A model generated the notes under the pieces. That model saw only the letters and a list, made by a program, of their open reading frames with translations, did not search any database and was not told where the DNA came from. A stretch of 64,000 nucleotides of DNA from CAZMSQ01 sp964569025 (GTDB taxonomy: Bacteria > Bacteroidota > Bacteroidia > Chitinophagales > Saprospiraceae): the NCBI GenBank assembly GCA_964569025.1, contig CAZMSQ010000005.1, positions 1 through 64,000 of the forward strand, read 5' to 3'. Both the position numbers and the translations under genes were made by a program. How positions within the stretch are numbered: the first letter of the stretch is position 1; the number at the start of each line of letters is the position of its first letter. This document shows positions 19,180 to 28,449 of the stretch, piece by piece.

Positions 19180-20244
19180 ATGGAAGATGCTCCCAATACC
19201 GCCCATGAACCAGCCGCTCTCGAAACTATGTACGAGTATCAGCGGTTCGAGGTTGATCCGAAACAAAAGGCCATCCGACTCGACAAGTTTCTCTTTGACC
19301 GGATTCGGAATATCTCCCGGAATAAAATCCAGGATGCAATTACCGTAGGCTACATCCGTGTCGACGGCCGCATGGTCCGCTCTAACCACAAAGTTAAGCC
19401 CGGGCAGGTGGTGACTCTCATGTATCCCAAGCCACCCGAAGAACGGCTTAAGGTCATTCCCGAAAAAATTGACCTCGAAATCCACTACGAAGATGAGGAT
19501 GTCCTGGTGGTCAATAAACCTGCAGGAATGGTGGTACACCCTGGCATCGGCAACTACCGCGGCACGCTTGTCAATGCCATTGCCTTCCATCTTCAGGACC
19601 ACGACCTCCCCATCAAAACAGGCAACCTGGCCGATCGCCCCGGTCTGGTGCACCGAATCGACAAAGATACCTCCGGACTGCTTGTCATCGCCAAGACAAA
19701 TCTGGCCATGCAAAGTCTCTCCAGGCAATTTTTCCACCACACCGTTAAACGCAAGTACCTCGCCATGGTATGGGGCTCCGTCGAAGAAGACACTGGCACA
19801 ATTTCAGTCAATATCGGCAGAAACCCTAACCAGCGGCTTGTGATGACCGCATTCCCTGAAGGTGAAGATGGAAAGCACGCTGTGACCCACTTCCGGACGC
19901 TCGAAAATCTTTATTATGTCACCCTGCTGGAGTGCCAGCTCGAAACGGGTCGTACGCACCAGATTCGCGTTCACATGAAATATAAGGGTCACCCGCTGTT
20001 TAATGATGAAAAATACGGTGGCGCCCGAATTCTGAAGGGGACCGTATTTTCGAAATACAAGCAGTTTGTAGAGAATAATTTCGCATTCCTGCCCCGCCAG
20101 GCCCTTCACGCCCGCTCGCTCGGATTTATTCACCCGCGCACTCAGGAAGAATTGTATTTCGAATGCGACTTGCCGACCGATTTTCAAACGGTGCTCGATC
20201 GCTGGAGAACATATTACCAGAGCCGTCAAAAACAACCTGACTGA
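19180..20244 (+). CDS. rluD: RluA/RluD-family 23S rRNA pseudouridine synthase
   Basis: From ATG 19180 the protein has 354 residues. An N-terminal S4 RNA-binding domain (IRLDKFLFDRIRNISRNKIQ ... GYIRVDG) precedes the catalytic domain with HRIDKDTSGLLVIAKT (Asp nucleophile), and ETGRTHQIRVHMKYKGHPLFN closes the active site. The S4 plus catalytic layout fits RluD, which modifies helix 69 of 23S rRNA; RluD rather than RluC is inferred from the layout. It is 11 bp before the acyl-CoA reductase gene, so an operon with that gene and nth is likely. Confidence 0.85.
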   Translation: MEDAPNTAHEPAALETMYEYQRFEVDPKQKAIRLDKFLFDRIRNISRNKIQDAITVGYIRVDGRMVRSNHKVKPGQVVTLMYPKPPEERLKVIPEKIDLEIHYEDEDVLVVNKPAGMVVHPGIGNYRGTLVNAIAFHLQDHDLPIKTGNLADRPGLVHRIDKDTSGLLVIAKTNLAMQSLSRQFFHHTVKRKYLAMVWGSVEEDTGTISVNIGRNPNQRLVMTAFPEGEDGKHAVTHFRTLENLYYVTLLECQLETGRTHQIRVHMKYKGHPLFNDEKYGGARILKGTVFSKYKQFVENNFAFLPRQALHARSLGFIHPRTQEELYFECDLPTDFQTVLDRWRTYYQSRQKQPD

Positions 20245-20255
20245 ATTCAGATACC

Positions 20256-21293
20256 ATGATGAGTCCCCGCGAACGCATAGACGTGCTTTCTGCACTCGGT
20301 GAGTATCTCGCTGCCCCGTCTTCCGCTGATGCGCTCAGTGCAGTCATTTCCCGGGCCCGGGCTGAAAATGGATGGTTTACGGAAGAAAATGTCCGCATGG
20401 CCATCAACGCCATCCGACATTCCTTCCTCGATGATGGTCGCTTGGGAGAATGGCTGAATGGCTATCCGCCCATTCTCAATCCATCACCACCACTCACGGT
20501 TGGGCTCGTCATGGCTGGCAATATTCCGCTGGTAGGATTTCACGACCTGCTTTGCACCTTTGTAGCTGGTCATATTGCTCAAATCAAATGCTCAGACAAA
20601 GACAAAGTCCTTCTCCCGTTCTTGCTGCAGGCCCTCGCTGACATTGACGATCGTACCAAACCCTTTTTCTCCATCACAGACCGACTCTCTGGTTTCGATG
20701 CAGTCATTGCCACTGGAAGTGACAATTCTGCCAGATATTTTGAGTCCTATTTCTCCCCCTATCCGCATATCATCCGCCGCAATCGCAACGCCGTGGCAGT
20801 GCTCTCAGGCGAAGAGTCTGATGAGTCTCTCTCAGCACTCGCTCATGATGTGTTCCTGTATTTCGGGCTCGGATGCCGGAACGTTTCCATGTTGTATGTG
20901 CCCAAAGGATATGACTTTCAGAGGCTGCTTGATGCATTCGCAGCGCACCGTCATGTACTCAATCACCACCATTACCGCAACAACTTTGACTACAACTTGA
21001 CGCTGATGCTCTTAAATGCTGAGCCGCACATTCAGGGCGAGTCCATTCTGCTGGCTCAGGCCGAGGGTCTTCAGTCGCGAATCGGAACCCTGCATTATCA
21101 GGAATGGGATGCCACGGAGTCACTGCTCAAGTTGCTCCAGCTCAATGAGTCTCGGATCCAATGCGTGGTGTCTGAAACCGAGCTGGCCGGAGTCCGGGTT
21201 GTGCCCTTCGGAGAGGCCCAGTCGCCCGGGCTCAGTGACTATCCTGATGGGGTAGACACGCTTCAGTTTCTGCTGGATATTCACCAGACTTGA
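20256..21293 (+). CDS. Acyl-CoA reductase (LuxC-like)
   Basis: The 345-residue protein has the LuxC-type fold: VGLVMAGNIPLVGFHDLL (NADPH-binding side), FDAVIATGSDNSARYFESYF, PHIIRRNRNAVAVLSGEES and FLYFGLGCRNVSMLYVP, where the Cys is the expected thioester-forming residue. Family members reduce acyl-CoA or acyl groups to aldehydes; in Bacteroidota this short version is widespread and its substrate is not settled. It starts at double ATG 20256/20259, between rluD and nth. Confidence 0.8.
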   Translation: MMSPRERIDVLSALGEYLAAPSSADALSAVISRARAENGWFTEENVRMAINAIRHSFLDDGRLGEWLNGYPPILNPSPPLTVGLVMAGNIPLVGFHDLLCTFVAGHIAQIKCSDKDKVLLPFLLQALADIDDRTKPFFSITDRLSGFDAVIATGSDNSARYFESYFSPYPHIIRRNRNAVAVLSGEESDESLSALAHDVFLYFGLGCRNVSMLYVPKGYDFQRLLDAFAAHRHVLNHHHYRNNFDYNLTLMLLNAEPHIQGESILLAQAEGLQSRIGTLHYQEWDATESLLKLLQLNESRIQCVVSETELAGVRVVPFGEAQSPGLSDYPDGVDTLQFLLDIHQT

Positions 21294-21309
21294 CACCAAA
21301 AAAAAGAGA

Positions 21310-21945
21310 ATGAGTCGAAAGGAAAAAGCCCAACACATCGCAGCCATTCTTGCCGGCCTTTACCCGGAAACACCGGTGCCGCTTGACCATACTGATCCCT
21401 ACACGTTGTTGGTTGCTGTCCTTCTCTCAGCTCAGTGCACCGATAAGCGCGTCAATGAAATCACCCCTTTACTTTTTGCCCGGGCTTCCACACCAGAAGC
21501 CATGGCTCAGTTGGATGTAGAAGAAATCCGTGCCATCATCAGACCCTGCGGCCTGGCGCCGGCAAAGTCCAAAAATATCTCAGCCTTGTCTTCCATTTTA
21601 ACCAATGAGTACGGAGGAAGAGTGCCGGATTCGCTGGAAGCACTCGAGGCTTTGCCAGGAGTTGGGCACAAAACGGCTTCCGTTGTTGTGGCTCAGGCCT
21701 TCGGCGAACCAGCATTTCCTGTTGACACGCACATTCACAGACTGGCATGGCGGTGGGCACTTAGCACCGGTAAGAATGTCAAAAAAACGGAGGAAGATCT
21801 CAAGAAGGTTTTCCCGCGGGAGGAATGGAATGCCCTCCACCTGCGCATTATTTTTTACGGTCGCGAGTATTGTCCGGCCCGAGGGCATGATCCCCGTATA
21901 TGCCCCATATGCAGCCAGTATGGCCGAAAATCCATGTTCAAATAG
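21310..21945 (+). CDS. nth: Endonuclease III (DNA glycosylase/AP lyase) with atypical Cys cluster
   Basis: The 211-residue protein has the complete HhH-GPD fold: DPYTLLVAVLLSAQCTDKRV, the helix-hairpin-helix LPGVGHKTASVV with the catalytic Lys, and PVDTHIHRLAWR with the catalytic Asp. It excises oxidised pyrimidines. The C-terminal iron-sulfur loop reads YCPARGHDPRICPICSQYG, that is C-X9-C-X2-C with no fourth Cys before the end, unlike the canonical C-X6-C-X2-C-X5-C. It lies 16 bp after the acyl-CoA reductase gene, with a start preceded by an A-rich run. Confidence 0.92.
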   Translation: MSRKEKAQHIAAILAGLYPETPVPLDHTDPYTLLVAVLLSAQCTDKRVNEITPLLFARASTPEAMAQLDVEEIRAIIRPCGLAPAKSKNISALSSILTNEYGGRVPDSLEALEALPGVGHKTASVVVAQAFGEPAFPVDTHIHRLAWRWALSTGKNVKKTEEDLKKVFPREEWNALHLRIIFYGREYCPARGHDPRICPICSQYGRKSMFK

Positions 21946-21972
21946 GCTGGTCCCGAGGCTCCCGGATGTCCT

Positions 21973-24432
21973 TCAAAACGGATATCCGATGGCGAGGTTA
22001 AAATTGAGATCTGCGGTGGTTAATTCCCGAAGACTGCCCACATTCCAGTAGCTGTTCAGGCGTGGTGCTTCCTGCTTTGGGTAGGGGTTTCGGAGGGGGT
22101 AGCCGGCGTCAAGGCGAATGATGAAGTAGGACAGGTCCATGCGCAAGCCAGCTCCAAAGCCAAGTGCAATCTGATTGAGAAAGTGATCGGCAATGATGAC
22201 CCCAGAGTCGTTATACAAGGGCGAATTACGCCATAAAAACTGTGATCCAGGCCGGTCAGGGTCTTCGCGAAGTGTCCAGACATTGCCTCCATCTAAAAAC
22301 AGAGCCCCTTCAAAATACCAGAACAGGTCAAAACGGTATTCCATACTGAATTCCATTCTCATATCACCTGTCTGGTAAAAAATCAGATTGTCCTGCATGT
22401 TTGCAAATTCGTCGTAATATCCACCTGGCCCGATTTCCCGGATTTGCCAGGCCCGGATGCTGGTTGGGCCGCCGACAAAGAATTGTTTGACGTAGGGGAC
22501 TTCAGGTGAATATCCAAATGGCAGCCCGGCTCCGATTGCAATGCGCAGTGCAAAAGTTTCATGTTTGCTCAACGGGCTGATGAGTCTGCCGTCAAGGTCG
22601 GCAATTGCATAATGAGAAAATGGGACGCCGCCGATGCGAAAGGTGTCAGGGGTCGATTGCACCGCATTGGCAAGCGCGTTGATGCCGAGTACCTCCCAGC
22701 CGGACATCTCGAGCCGTGAGCGAAATTGCCACGATGACCCCTTACCCCGCGACTTGGTCCGCCAACTGTAATCGACTGAGCGGAGCAGGAATCCTGTAAA
22801 GAGTTGCTGTTCCGTAAAACTGCGAATCAAAAAGGGGTTCTGCTGCAATACTTCAAAGAAATTCTCAAACGGATTAAACTGCAGATAGTCAATCCCAATT
22901 GGGGTATACTGAATGGAAGAGGATGCTGATGGTCTTGTTTCATACCCGAATGATCCATTGAGCTGATTGTACTCGTAGAAATTATTGAGCAAAACGTAGT
23001 TGTAGCCAAGCTTAAGCTGGCTTTGGGTGTTTTCGCGGAGAATGTCTCTGAATGAGCGCCGGTACATGCGGAGCCCCCCCACGATGCGCGACAAACCAAA
23101 CGGGTCTATAAAGACCGGAAAGGTGATGCCGGTGTTCAATTCGAAATTGAGGGCGCTCACAATTGTGTTGAGACCTGTAAGTCGTCGCGGAAACTCAACC
23201 CCCAGATTGGCATTGGCTGTCAACATCTCCCCTCCCTTGAAGAGATTGCGATTCAGCAAGCTGAGATTGACAGACCCGCCAATGAGCGCGTTTGAGTTGA
23301 GTGAAGAAGAAGAGGTGTTGAGCTCGATGTCGTAGCCAATAGACCATCGCTGCTTCGGAATCAACTCGATATCAAAGTGAAGCAGGTCTGCTTCTGCAGT
23401 ATCTCTGCGCGGACTGACAGAAATAAATCGGTACATGTCTAGGCGGCCTAGCTGCTGATTGGTTTTTTCAAGCTGGAAAAACCCATACGGGCTGTCCTCT
23501 CGAAGGTACATTTGCTGAAGGAGAACCGAGGGCCGGATTGATAAGGACCGTTCTGGTGAATAAAAGTCGATGTACTCGTATTGACTCTTATACAAGGAGG
23601 GCACATTCTGACCGGGATCAAAATCGGGGTACACTCGGATCTGTCCTGTCCGGTACCTGATATGCGGAGAGCCGTCTTCGCGCGGATAGACAGTAAGGGT
23701 GCCCCGGACTGTATTGCCGGTGGTATCATTGACATCGATTTCCAGCTGGTCGACATAAGAGCTGTTGAAGAATGCATACCCGCTGTCGCGCATGGTGCGG
23801 ACGATTCGGTTGACTTCTTGTGAGTAGGACGCAGAACTGATGGGACTGCCAGGCTGGAGGATACTCTGGTCGAGGGTTTGATTGAGAATGCGCTGAACCG
23901 AGGGGTCACTGCTTTTTAGCCTGACCTGCCCGTAGAAAAAGCGGTTACCCGGTGAAACGACATAGTTGACACCCATTTTGCGCCGTCTTTGCATGGTATC
24001 CAGTTCAACCCTGGCTTTCCAGTAGCCGAGGTTGTTCAGGTAGTTGACCATAGAGGCTGCTGTTTCCAGCGTCACTTCCCGGTCGTAGATGGCAGGTGGC
24101 TCTGCAAGATTCTTGCGCATCCAGTTGTCGATGACGGAGGTGTCGGATTCGGCATCTGTTTGGTAGTGAGCCCAGAGTCGTGTTCGGGTAAGGAATCCAA
24201 AAATCTTTTCATTGGGCTGCTGGCGGATGAGGGTCGATAATTCGTATTTGAGGGTCGCTTTGTTACTGATGGGCTCGTCCCCCTGCTCCAAAGTCACTCC
24301 CGCCCTGGTAACCAATGCTTGTCCCTCATCGAGGTTTCGGAGCGTACGACATGATGAAAGAGCCATCAGGGCGAGCAACAGGGCCGGCAGCAGAAAGCCG
24401 GAGGATGTGGTATATTTGAGTCGTTCAGACAT
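21973..24432 (-). CDS. Omp85-superfamily outer membrane protein (BamA/TamA-like) with lipoprotein leader
   Basis: From ATG 24432 the protein has 819 residues. A leader ends LMALSSC, so it is a lipoprotein, as is frequent for TamA-like proteins of Bacteroidota. POTRA-like repeats occupy about 30-330 (for example NYLNNLGYWKARVELDT and ILQPGSPISSASYSQEVNRI), and the barrel contains the Omp85 SIRAWQIREIGPGGYY segment (variant of the VRGY motif) and ends in an aromatic residue (NLAIGYPF). It inserts or translocates outer-membrane proteins. Its start is only 7 bp from the divergent methyltransferase start. In-frame upstream Met 24534 would overlap that gene. Confidence 0.85.
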   Translation of the reverse strand: MSERLKYTTSSGFLLPALLLALMALSSCRTLRNLDEGQALVTRAGVTLEQGDEPISNKATLKYELSTLIRQQPNEKIFGFLTRTRLWAHYQTDAESDTSVIDNWMRKNLAEPPAIYDREVTLETAASMVNYLNNLGYWKARVELDTMQRRRKMGVNYVVSPGNRFFYGQVRLKSSDPSVQRILNQTLDQSILQPGSPISSASYSQEVNRIVRTMRDSGYAFFNSSYVDQLEIDVNDTTGNTVRGTLTVYPREDGSPHIRYRTGQIRVYPDFDPGQNVPSLYKSQYEYIDFYSPERSLSIRPSVLLQQMYLREDSPYGFFQLEKTNQQLGRLDMYRFISVSPRRDTAEADLLHFDIELIPKQRWSIGYDIELNTSSSSLNSNALIGGSVNLSLLNRNLFKGGEMLTANANLGVEFPRRLTGLNTIVSALNFELNTGITFPVFIDPFGLSRIVGGLRMYRRSFRDILRENTQSQLKLGYNYVLLNNFYEYNQLNGSFGYETRPSASSSIQYTPIGIDYLQFNPFENFFEVLQQNPFLIRSFTEQQLFTGFLLRSVDYSWRTKSRGKGSSWQFRSRLEMSGWEVLGINALANAVQSTPDTFRIGGVPFSHYAIADLDGRLISPLSKHETFALRIAIGAGLPFGYSPEVPYVKQFFVGGPTSIRAWQIREIGPGGYYDEFANMQDNLIFYQTGDMRMEFSMEYRFDLFWYFEGALFLDGGNVWTLREDPDRPGSQFLWRNSPLYNDSGVIIADHFLNQIALGFGAGLRMDLSYFIIRLDAGYPLRNPYPKQEAPRLNSYWNVGSLRELTTADLNFNLAIGYPF

Positions 24433-24439
24433 AGTGACT

Positions 24440-25219
24440 ATGGCCCTGTCAAAAAATTCAATCAAGCACCTGCGATCCTTGCGCCTTAAAAAAGGCCGGC
24501 AAGCCCATGGTACCTTTGTGCTCGAGGGCGACAAGATCGTCAGAGAATTGCTCGATCAGCGGCCCGGAGAGGTCGTACAAATATACGCCACAGATTCATG
24601 GATCGAAACCTGGCAGCACCGCTATCCGCTCTTTGCTGACCGGATTCTTGCCGTCACGCCCCGCGAACTGCAGGATGCCTCTGCTATGACAACCCCCAAT
24701 CAGGTTCTCGCTGAGGCCCACATTCCTCGCCTTGATGCAAACTGGCAGGATTTAGGCTCTCAATTTGCATTTTTCCTTGACGGCATCCAGGACCCCGGCA
24801 ACGCCGGTACCATCCTCAGGGTGGCTGACTGGTTTGGCTTTCCCACCGTGGTATTCGGCCCTGGCAGCGTTGACCCTTGGCACCCAAAGACTGTGCAGGC
24901 TGCAATGGGGGCCGTCTTGCGCATCCGAATCCTCACTGCCGACCTCCCGGATATCCTGTCGCAAATACCGCATCTCCCGGTTTATGGTGCTACGCTCGAG
25001 GGAGAATCACTGTTTAACCAGTCATTCTCTGAGCCTGGCTTGATTATCATCGGTAATGAATCTCGTGGCTTACGCCCAGAGATTGCGTCAATGGTAACCC
25101 GTTTTCTTCATATTCCTGCCGGTCCCCGCGCCCAAACTGGGGCCGAATCACTCAATGCCGGAGTCGCCGCCGGAATCATCGGGGCCTTCATCGTCCAAAG
25201 GCATTTCAGGCTCCTCTGA
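24440..25219 (+). CDS. TrmH/SpoU-family RNA 2'-O-methyltransferase
   Basis: From ATG 24440 the protein has 259 residues. An N-terminal substrate-binding domain (LVLEGDKIVREL-like, here FVLEGDKIVRELLDQ) precedes the SPOUT domain with motif 1 DGIQDPGNAGTILRVADWFG, motif 2 IIIGNESRGLRPEI and motif 3 GAESLNAGVAAGIIGA forming the knot. It methylates ribose in tRNA or rRNA; the target is unknown. Its last 72 bp overlap the end of the convergent cdd gene, so the knot motif is antisense to the cytidine deaminase tail. Confidence 0.9.
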   Translation: MALSKNSIKHLRSLRLKKGRQAHGTFVLEGDKIVRELLDQRPGEVVQIYATDSWIETWQHRYPLFADRILAVTPRELQDASAMTTPNQVLAEAHIPRLDANWQDLGSQFAFFLDGIQDPGNAGTILRVADWFGFPTVVFGPGSVDPWHPKTVQAAMGAVLRIRILTADLPDILSQIPHLPVYGATLEGESLFNQSFSEPGLIIIGNESRGLRPEIASMVTRFLHIPAGPRAQTGAESLNAGVAAGIIGAFIVQRHFRLL

Positions 25220-25714
25220 CAATGGCTGGCCTGGCAGGTACCTGCCGTCAAATGCCAGGGGCAGCAAGTCTTTGCATGAACCAATCATCACCACCCGGTC
25301 TTCGGTACCCTTGAGCAGCAACCGAATCGGTGATTCCTGCCGCAGTTCCCACTCCAGCAATATCTGCCGGCACCCCCCACATGGAGCCAATGGGGGTAAG
25401 TAGCGCTCGTCCAAAGAAAACCCTGTAATGGCAATGGTCTTGATGACAGCGTTTGGGTCATGACTCCGAATGGCCCCTGTCAGGGTTTGTTCGGCGCACA
25501 GACAGAGCGGATACGAAGCATTCTCCTGGTTTCCACTGCTCAGAATTGTCCCGTCTTCCAGAAGGGCTGCAGCCCCAACCATAAACTGAGAATAGATGGC
25601 ATATGCTTTTAGAATGGCATCCTTGGCTTCCCGAATCAGTTTTCGATCAGATGCGTTCAGTTCAGTTTTCGAGTCGAAGATTTTAATATCGAAATGCAGG
25701 CGCTTGGAGTGCAT
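25148..25714 (-). CDS. cdd: Cytidine deaminase with extra acidic C-terminal tail
   Basis: The 188-residue protein holds the zinc/catalytic site: YPLCLCAEQTL (Cys-Ala-Glu) and PPLAPCGGCRQILLEWE (PCxxC), with SQFMVGAAALLEDGTI before it. It deaminates cytidine and deoxycytidine for salvage. Homotetrameric enzymes of this class are usually about 130-165 residues; the last 25 or so residues here (EEPEMPLDDEGPDDSGGDSG) are low complexity, and this part lies antisense to the 3' end of the methyltransferase gene. Confidence 0.9.
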   Translation of the reverse strand: MHSKRLHFDIKIFDSKTELNASDRKLIREAKDAILKAYAIYSQFMVGAAALLEDGTILSSGNQENASYPLCLCAEQTLTGAIRSHDPNAVIKTIAITGFSLDERYLPPLAPCGGCRQILLEWELRQESPIRLLLKGTEDRVVMIGSCKDLLPLAFDGRYLPGQPLSEEPEMPLDDEGPDDSGGDSGIE

Positions 25715-25790
25715 AGGCAGTACAGATTATTTTTTATCATTGCATGAAGCTAATGACTTTATTCCGAATCCTTCGCAAAAAATTGATATC

Positions 25791-27125
25791 ATGACCAATA
25801 TTCTCGTGATCGGAGCTGGCCGCTCGGCAACCGCCCTCATCAAATACGTGCTTTCCGAGGCTGCCGCCAATAAATGGTTTGTCATGGTTGCTGATGCTGA
25901 CCTCGCCATGGCCGAGCGAAAAGTCGGCAAGCACCCAAATGGCCATGCCACCTGGCTGGATGCCGGTAACGTCAACGATCGCCGGAATCTCATCAGCAGA
26001 GCCGATGTGGTCGTATCCCTCCTGCCGGCATACCTCCATGTCGAAGTTGCGATGGACTGTCTGCGGTTCAACAAGCATTTGATTACCGCTTCGTACCTGT
26101 CTCATGATATGTATAAACTCGGCGAGCAGGCACGCGACAGAAACCTCATTTTTATGGGGGAAATGGGCCTGGACCCGGGGATTGATCATATGTCGGCCAT
26201 GCAGAAAATTAATCAAATCAAGACAGGGGGAGGCTCCATCAAAGCCTTCCGCTCCTACACCGGTGGACTGGTGGCTCCATCTAGCGATGATAACCCCTGG
26301 CACTACAAGATCAGCTGGAACCCGGGCAACGTAGTGCGGGCAGGACAGGGGACAGCCCAGTATCTGGATCGCGGGAGGTATAAATACATTCCCTACAATC
26401 GCCTTTTCTCCCAATATAAGGTGATTGATATTCAAGGTATGGGCCCCTACGAGGTCTATGCAAACCGCGACTCCCTCCTCTATCGCAGCCAATATGGCCT
26501 CGATGACATCCCCACCATCATCCGCGGAACAATCAGGCACCGGGGATTTTGTGATGCCTGGAACGCGCTTGTCCAACTTGGTATCACGGATGATTCATAC
26601 CCGATTATCGACAGCCACCGCATGACTTATTACGACCTTGTTGAGGCATATTTGCCGGATAGCGCTGAGGGGAGGTCATTGCGAGAGCGGGTCGCTGACT
26701 TTCTAGGCCTTTCCACCAGCTCGGAGGTGCTTGACAAAATGGAATGGCTGGGGCTCTTCTCCAAACGGAAAATTCGACTTGATCAGGCCACTCCGGCGTT
26801 CATCCTCCAACAACTTCTCCTTGATAAATGGGCTCTCAAACCGAATGACCGTGACATGATCATCATGCAGCACGAATTTGATTATCAGAAGGATGGAAAA
26901 GATGAGACCCTGATTTCGACCCTTGTACTCGAAGGGGAAAACAGCATGGATACGGCCATGGCAAAGCTGGTCGGCCTGCCAATGGGCATTTTCGTCAAGC
27001 TCATCATGCAAGGGAAAATAAATACCTCGGGCGTCCAGATTCCGGTTCTGGAGGAGGTATATGAGCCTGTTCTTGAAGAGTTGAAGAGTTTCGGAGTCCG
27101 GTTTCAGGAGTCTGTCAGAGGGTAG
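25791..27125 (+). CDS. Saccharopine dehydrogenase-family protein (saccharopine reductase-like)
   Basis: From ATG 25791 the protein has 444 residues. It starts with a Rossmann motif (NILVIGAGRSATALIKYVL), then VVVSLLPAYLHVEVAMDC, FMGEMGLDPGIDHMSAM and NPWHYKISWNPGNVVRAGQG, all matching saccharopine reductase (Lys9-like) enzymes. The likely reaction is interconversion of saccharopine with glutamate and aminoadipate semialdehyde, in lysine catabolism; the biochemical direction is inferred. No lysine gene is nearby. An upstream in-frame ATG at 25596 is antisense to cdd and is rejected. Confidence 0.85.
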   Translation: MTNILVIGAGRSATALIKYVLSEAAANKWFVMVADADLAMAERKVGKHPNGHATWLDAGNVNDRRNLISRADVVVSLLPAYLHVEVAMDCLRFNKHLITASYLSHDMYKLGEQARDRNLIFMGEMGLDPGIDHMSAMQKINQIKTGGGSIKAFRSYTGGLVAPSSDDNPWHYKISWNPGNVVRAGQGTAQYLDRGRYKYIPYNRLFSQYKVIDIQGMGPYEVYANRDSLLYRSQYGLDDIPTIIRGTIRHRGFCDAWNALVQLGITDDSYPIIDSHRMTYYDLVEAYLPDSAEGRSLRERVADFLGLSTSSEVLDKMEWLGLFSKRKIRLDQATPAFILQQLLLDKWALKPNDRDMIIMQHEFDYQKDGKDETLISTLVLEGENSMDTAMAKLVGLPMGIFVKLIMQGKINTSGVQIPVLEEVYEPVLEELKSFGVRFQESVRG

Positions 27126-27265
27126 AGGGGCAACTCTTTCCAGCTTTCAGGCGTTATCTCAGCAGTTCAGTTATTGGAGGAAAATGGAGAACGGGCAGGT
27201 GCTGAATGGCAGATGAATGAGTACGGTATTGGGGTTGGCTCGGAGCTGTGGTGAAAAAAAATGGT

Positions 27266-28435
27266 ATGAAGGAAATACAATGGAATAGGCGGTTGGGCAT
27301 TCTTGGAGGTGGGCAGTTGGGGAAAATGTTGGCATTGGCCGGGGCACCCATGCACTTGGATATATTGGCCATGGACAAAGACAGTTCTTTTCCGGCGGCA
27401 CCCTACGTCAAGAAGTTTGTGCAAGGCGATTTCAATGACTACGATGACGTGTTGGATTTTGGGCGGCAAGTTGATGTGCTGACCATCGAAATTGAGCATG
27501 TCAATACAGCTGCACTCGTCAGGCTTCGAGAAGAGGGGGTTGTGGTGCACCCAGACCCAGACAAATTGGCCATCATTCAGGATAAAGGGCTGCAAAAGCA
27601 GTTTTACCTCAACAATGGCTTGCCTGCAGTTCCCTTTCGGCTCTACGACAACAGCAGTGCCATTCGCGAAGCGGTTGCCGAAGGCAGACAAGAACTCCCT
27701 TTTGTCCAGAAAACACGCACGGCCGGCTACGATGGTCGGGGTGTGGCCATCATTCGGGAAGAGACAGATCTCGATCATCTGCTGATGGGCCCATCGGTGG
27801 TTGAGCCCCTTATGCCAATCGAAAAGGAAATTTCAGTAATCGTGGCGCGAAATGAGGCTGGCGAGGTCCGGGTTTTCCCACCCGTCGAAATGGTGTTTCA
27901 CCCGACAGCCAATCTGGTTGAATTTCTGCTCAGCCCGGCGCGGATTCCGGACCGCATAGCCCGCGAGGCAGAGGTCTTGGGTATTGCCGCCATCGAAGCG
28001 TTTGATTTATGCGGCCTGCTGGCCGTCGAGTTATTTTTGGATGCGGCAGGCCGGCTGCTCATCAATGAAGTGGCTCCGAGACCACACAATAGCGGGCATC
28101 AGACGATTGAAGGAAATGTGACTTCCCAGTTCCAGCAACACCTCAGAGCTGTGTTGAATATGCCTCTCGGAGATCCATCTGTGGTGCGGCCATCTGCCAT
28201 GATTAATTTGCTTGGAGCACCTGGGCATCAGGGGGCTGTGAGATATGAGGGCATGGAAGAGGTACTTTCACAATCCGGTGCCTATGTGCACCTTTACGGA
28301 AAAACAGAAACAAGGCCATATCGCAAGATGGGTCACCTGACTGTCACCGCCCCAACGGTCGAGGAGGTTCTGCAACGGGCACAATCACTCGAACACACGC
28401 TGCAGATTGTGGCTGAAACTGGGGTCACCACTTGA
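27266..28435 (+). CDS. purK: N5-carboxyaminoimidazole ribonucleotide synthase
   Basis: From ATG 27266 the protein has 389 residues (GTG 27248 is an alternative start). It has the ATP-grasp PurK layout: RRLGILGGGQLGKMLALA, DVLTIEIEHVNTAAL, PFVQKTRTAGYDGRGV, PLMPIEKEISVIVAR and NEVAPRPHNSGHQTIE. It carboxylates AIR with bicarbonate and ATP. It overlaps the purE start region, the usual purKE order, so the two enzymes act in succession. Confidence 0.95.
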   Translation: MKEIQWNRRLGILGGGQLGKMLALAGAPMHLDILAMDKDSSFPAAPYVKKFVQGDFNDYDDVLDFGRQVDVLTIEIEHVNTAALVRLREEGVVVHPDPDKLAIIQDKGLQKQFYLNNGLPAVPFRLYDNSSAIREAVAEGRQELPFVQKTRTAGYDGRGVAIIREETDLDHLLMGPSVVEPLMPIEKEISVIVARNEAGEVRVFPPVEMVFHPTANLVEFLLSPARIPDRIAREAEVLGIAAIEAFDLCGLLAVELFLDAAGRLLINEVAPRPHNSGHQTIEGNVTSQFQQHLRAVLNMPLGDPSVVRPSAMINLLGAPGHQGAVRYEGMEEVLSQSGAYVHLYGKTETRPYRKMGHLTVTAPTVEEVLQRAQSLEHTLQIVAETGVTT

Positions 28436-28449
28436 CAAATTCTCTTCCT

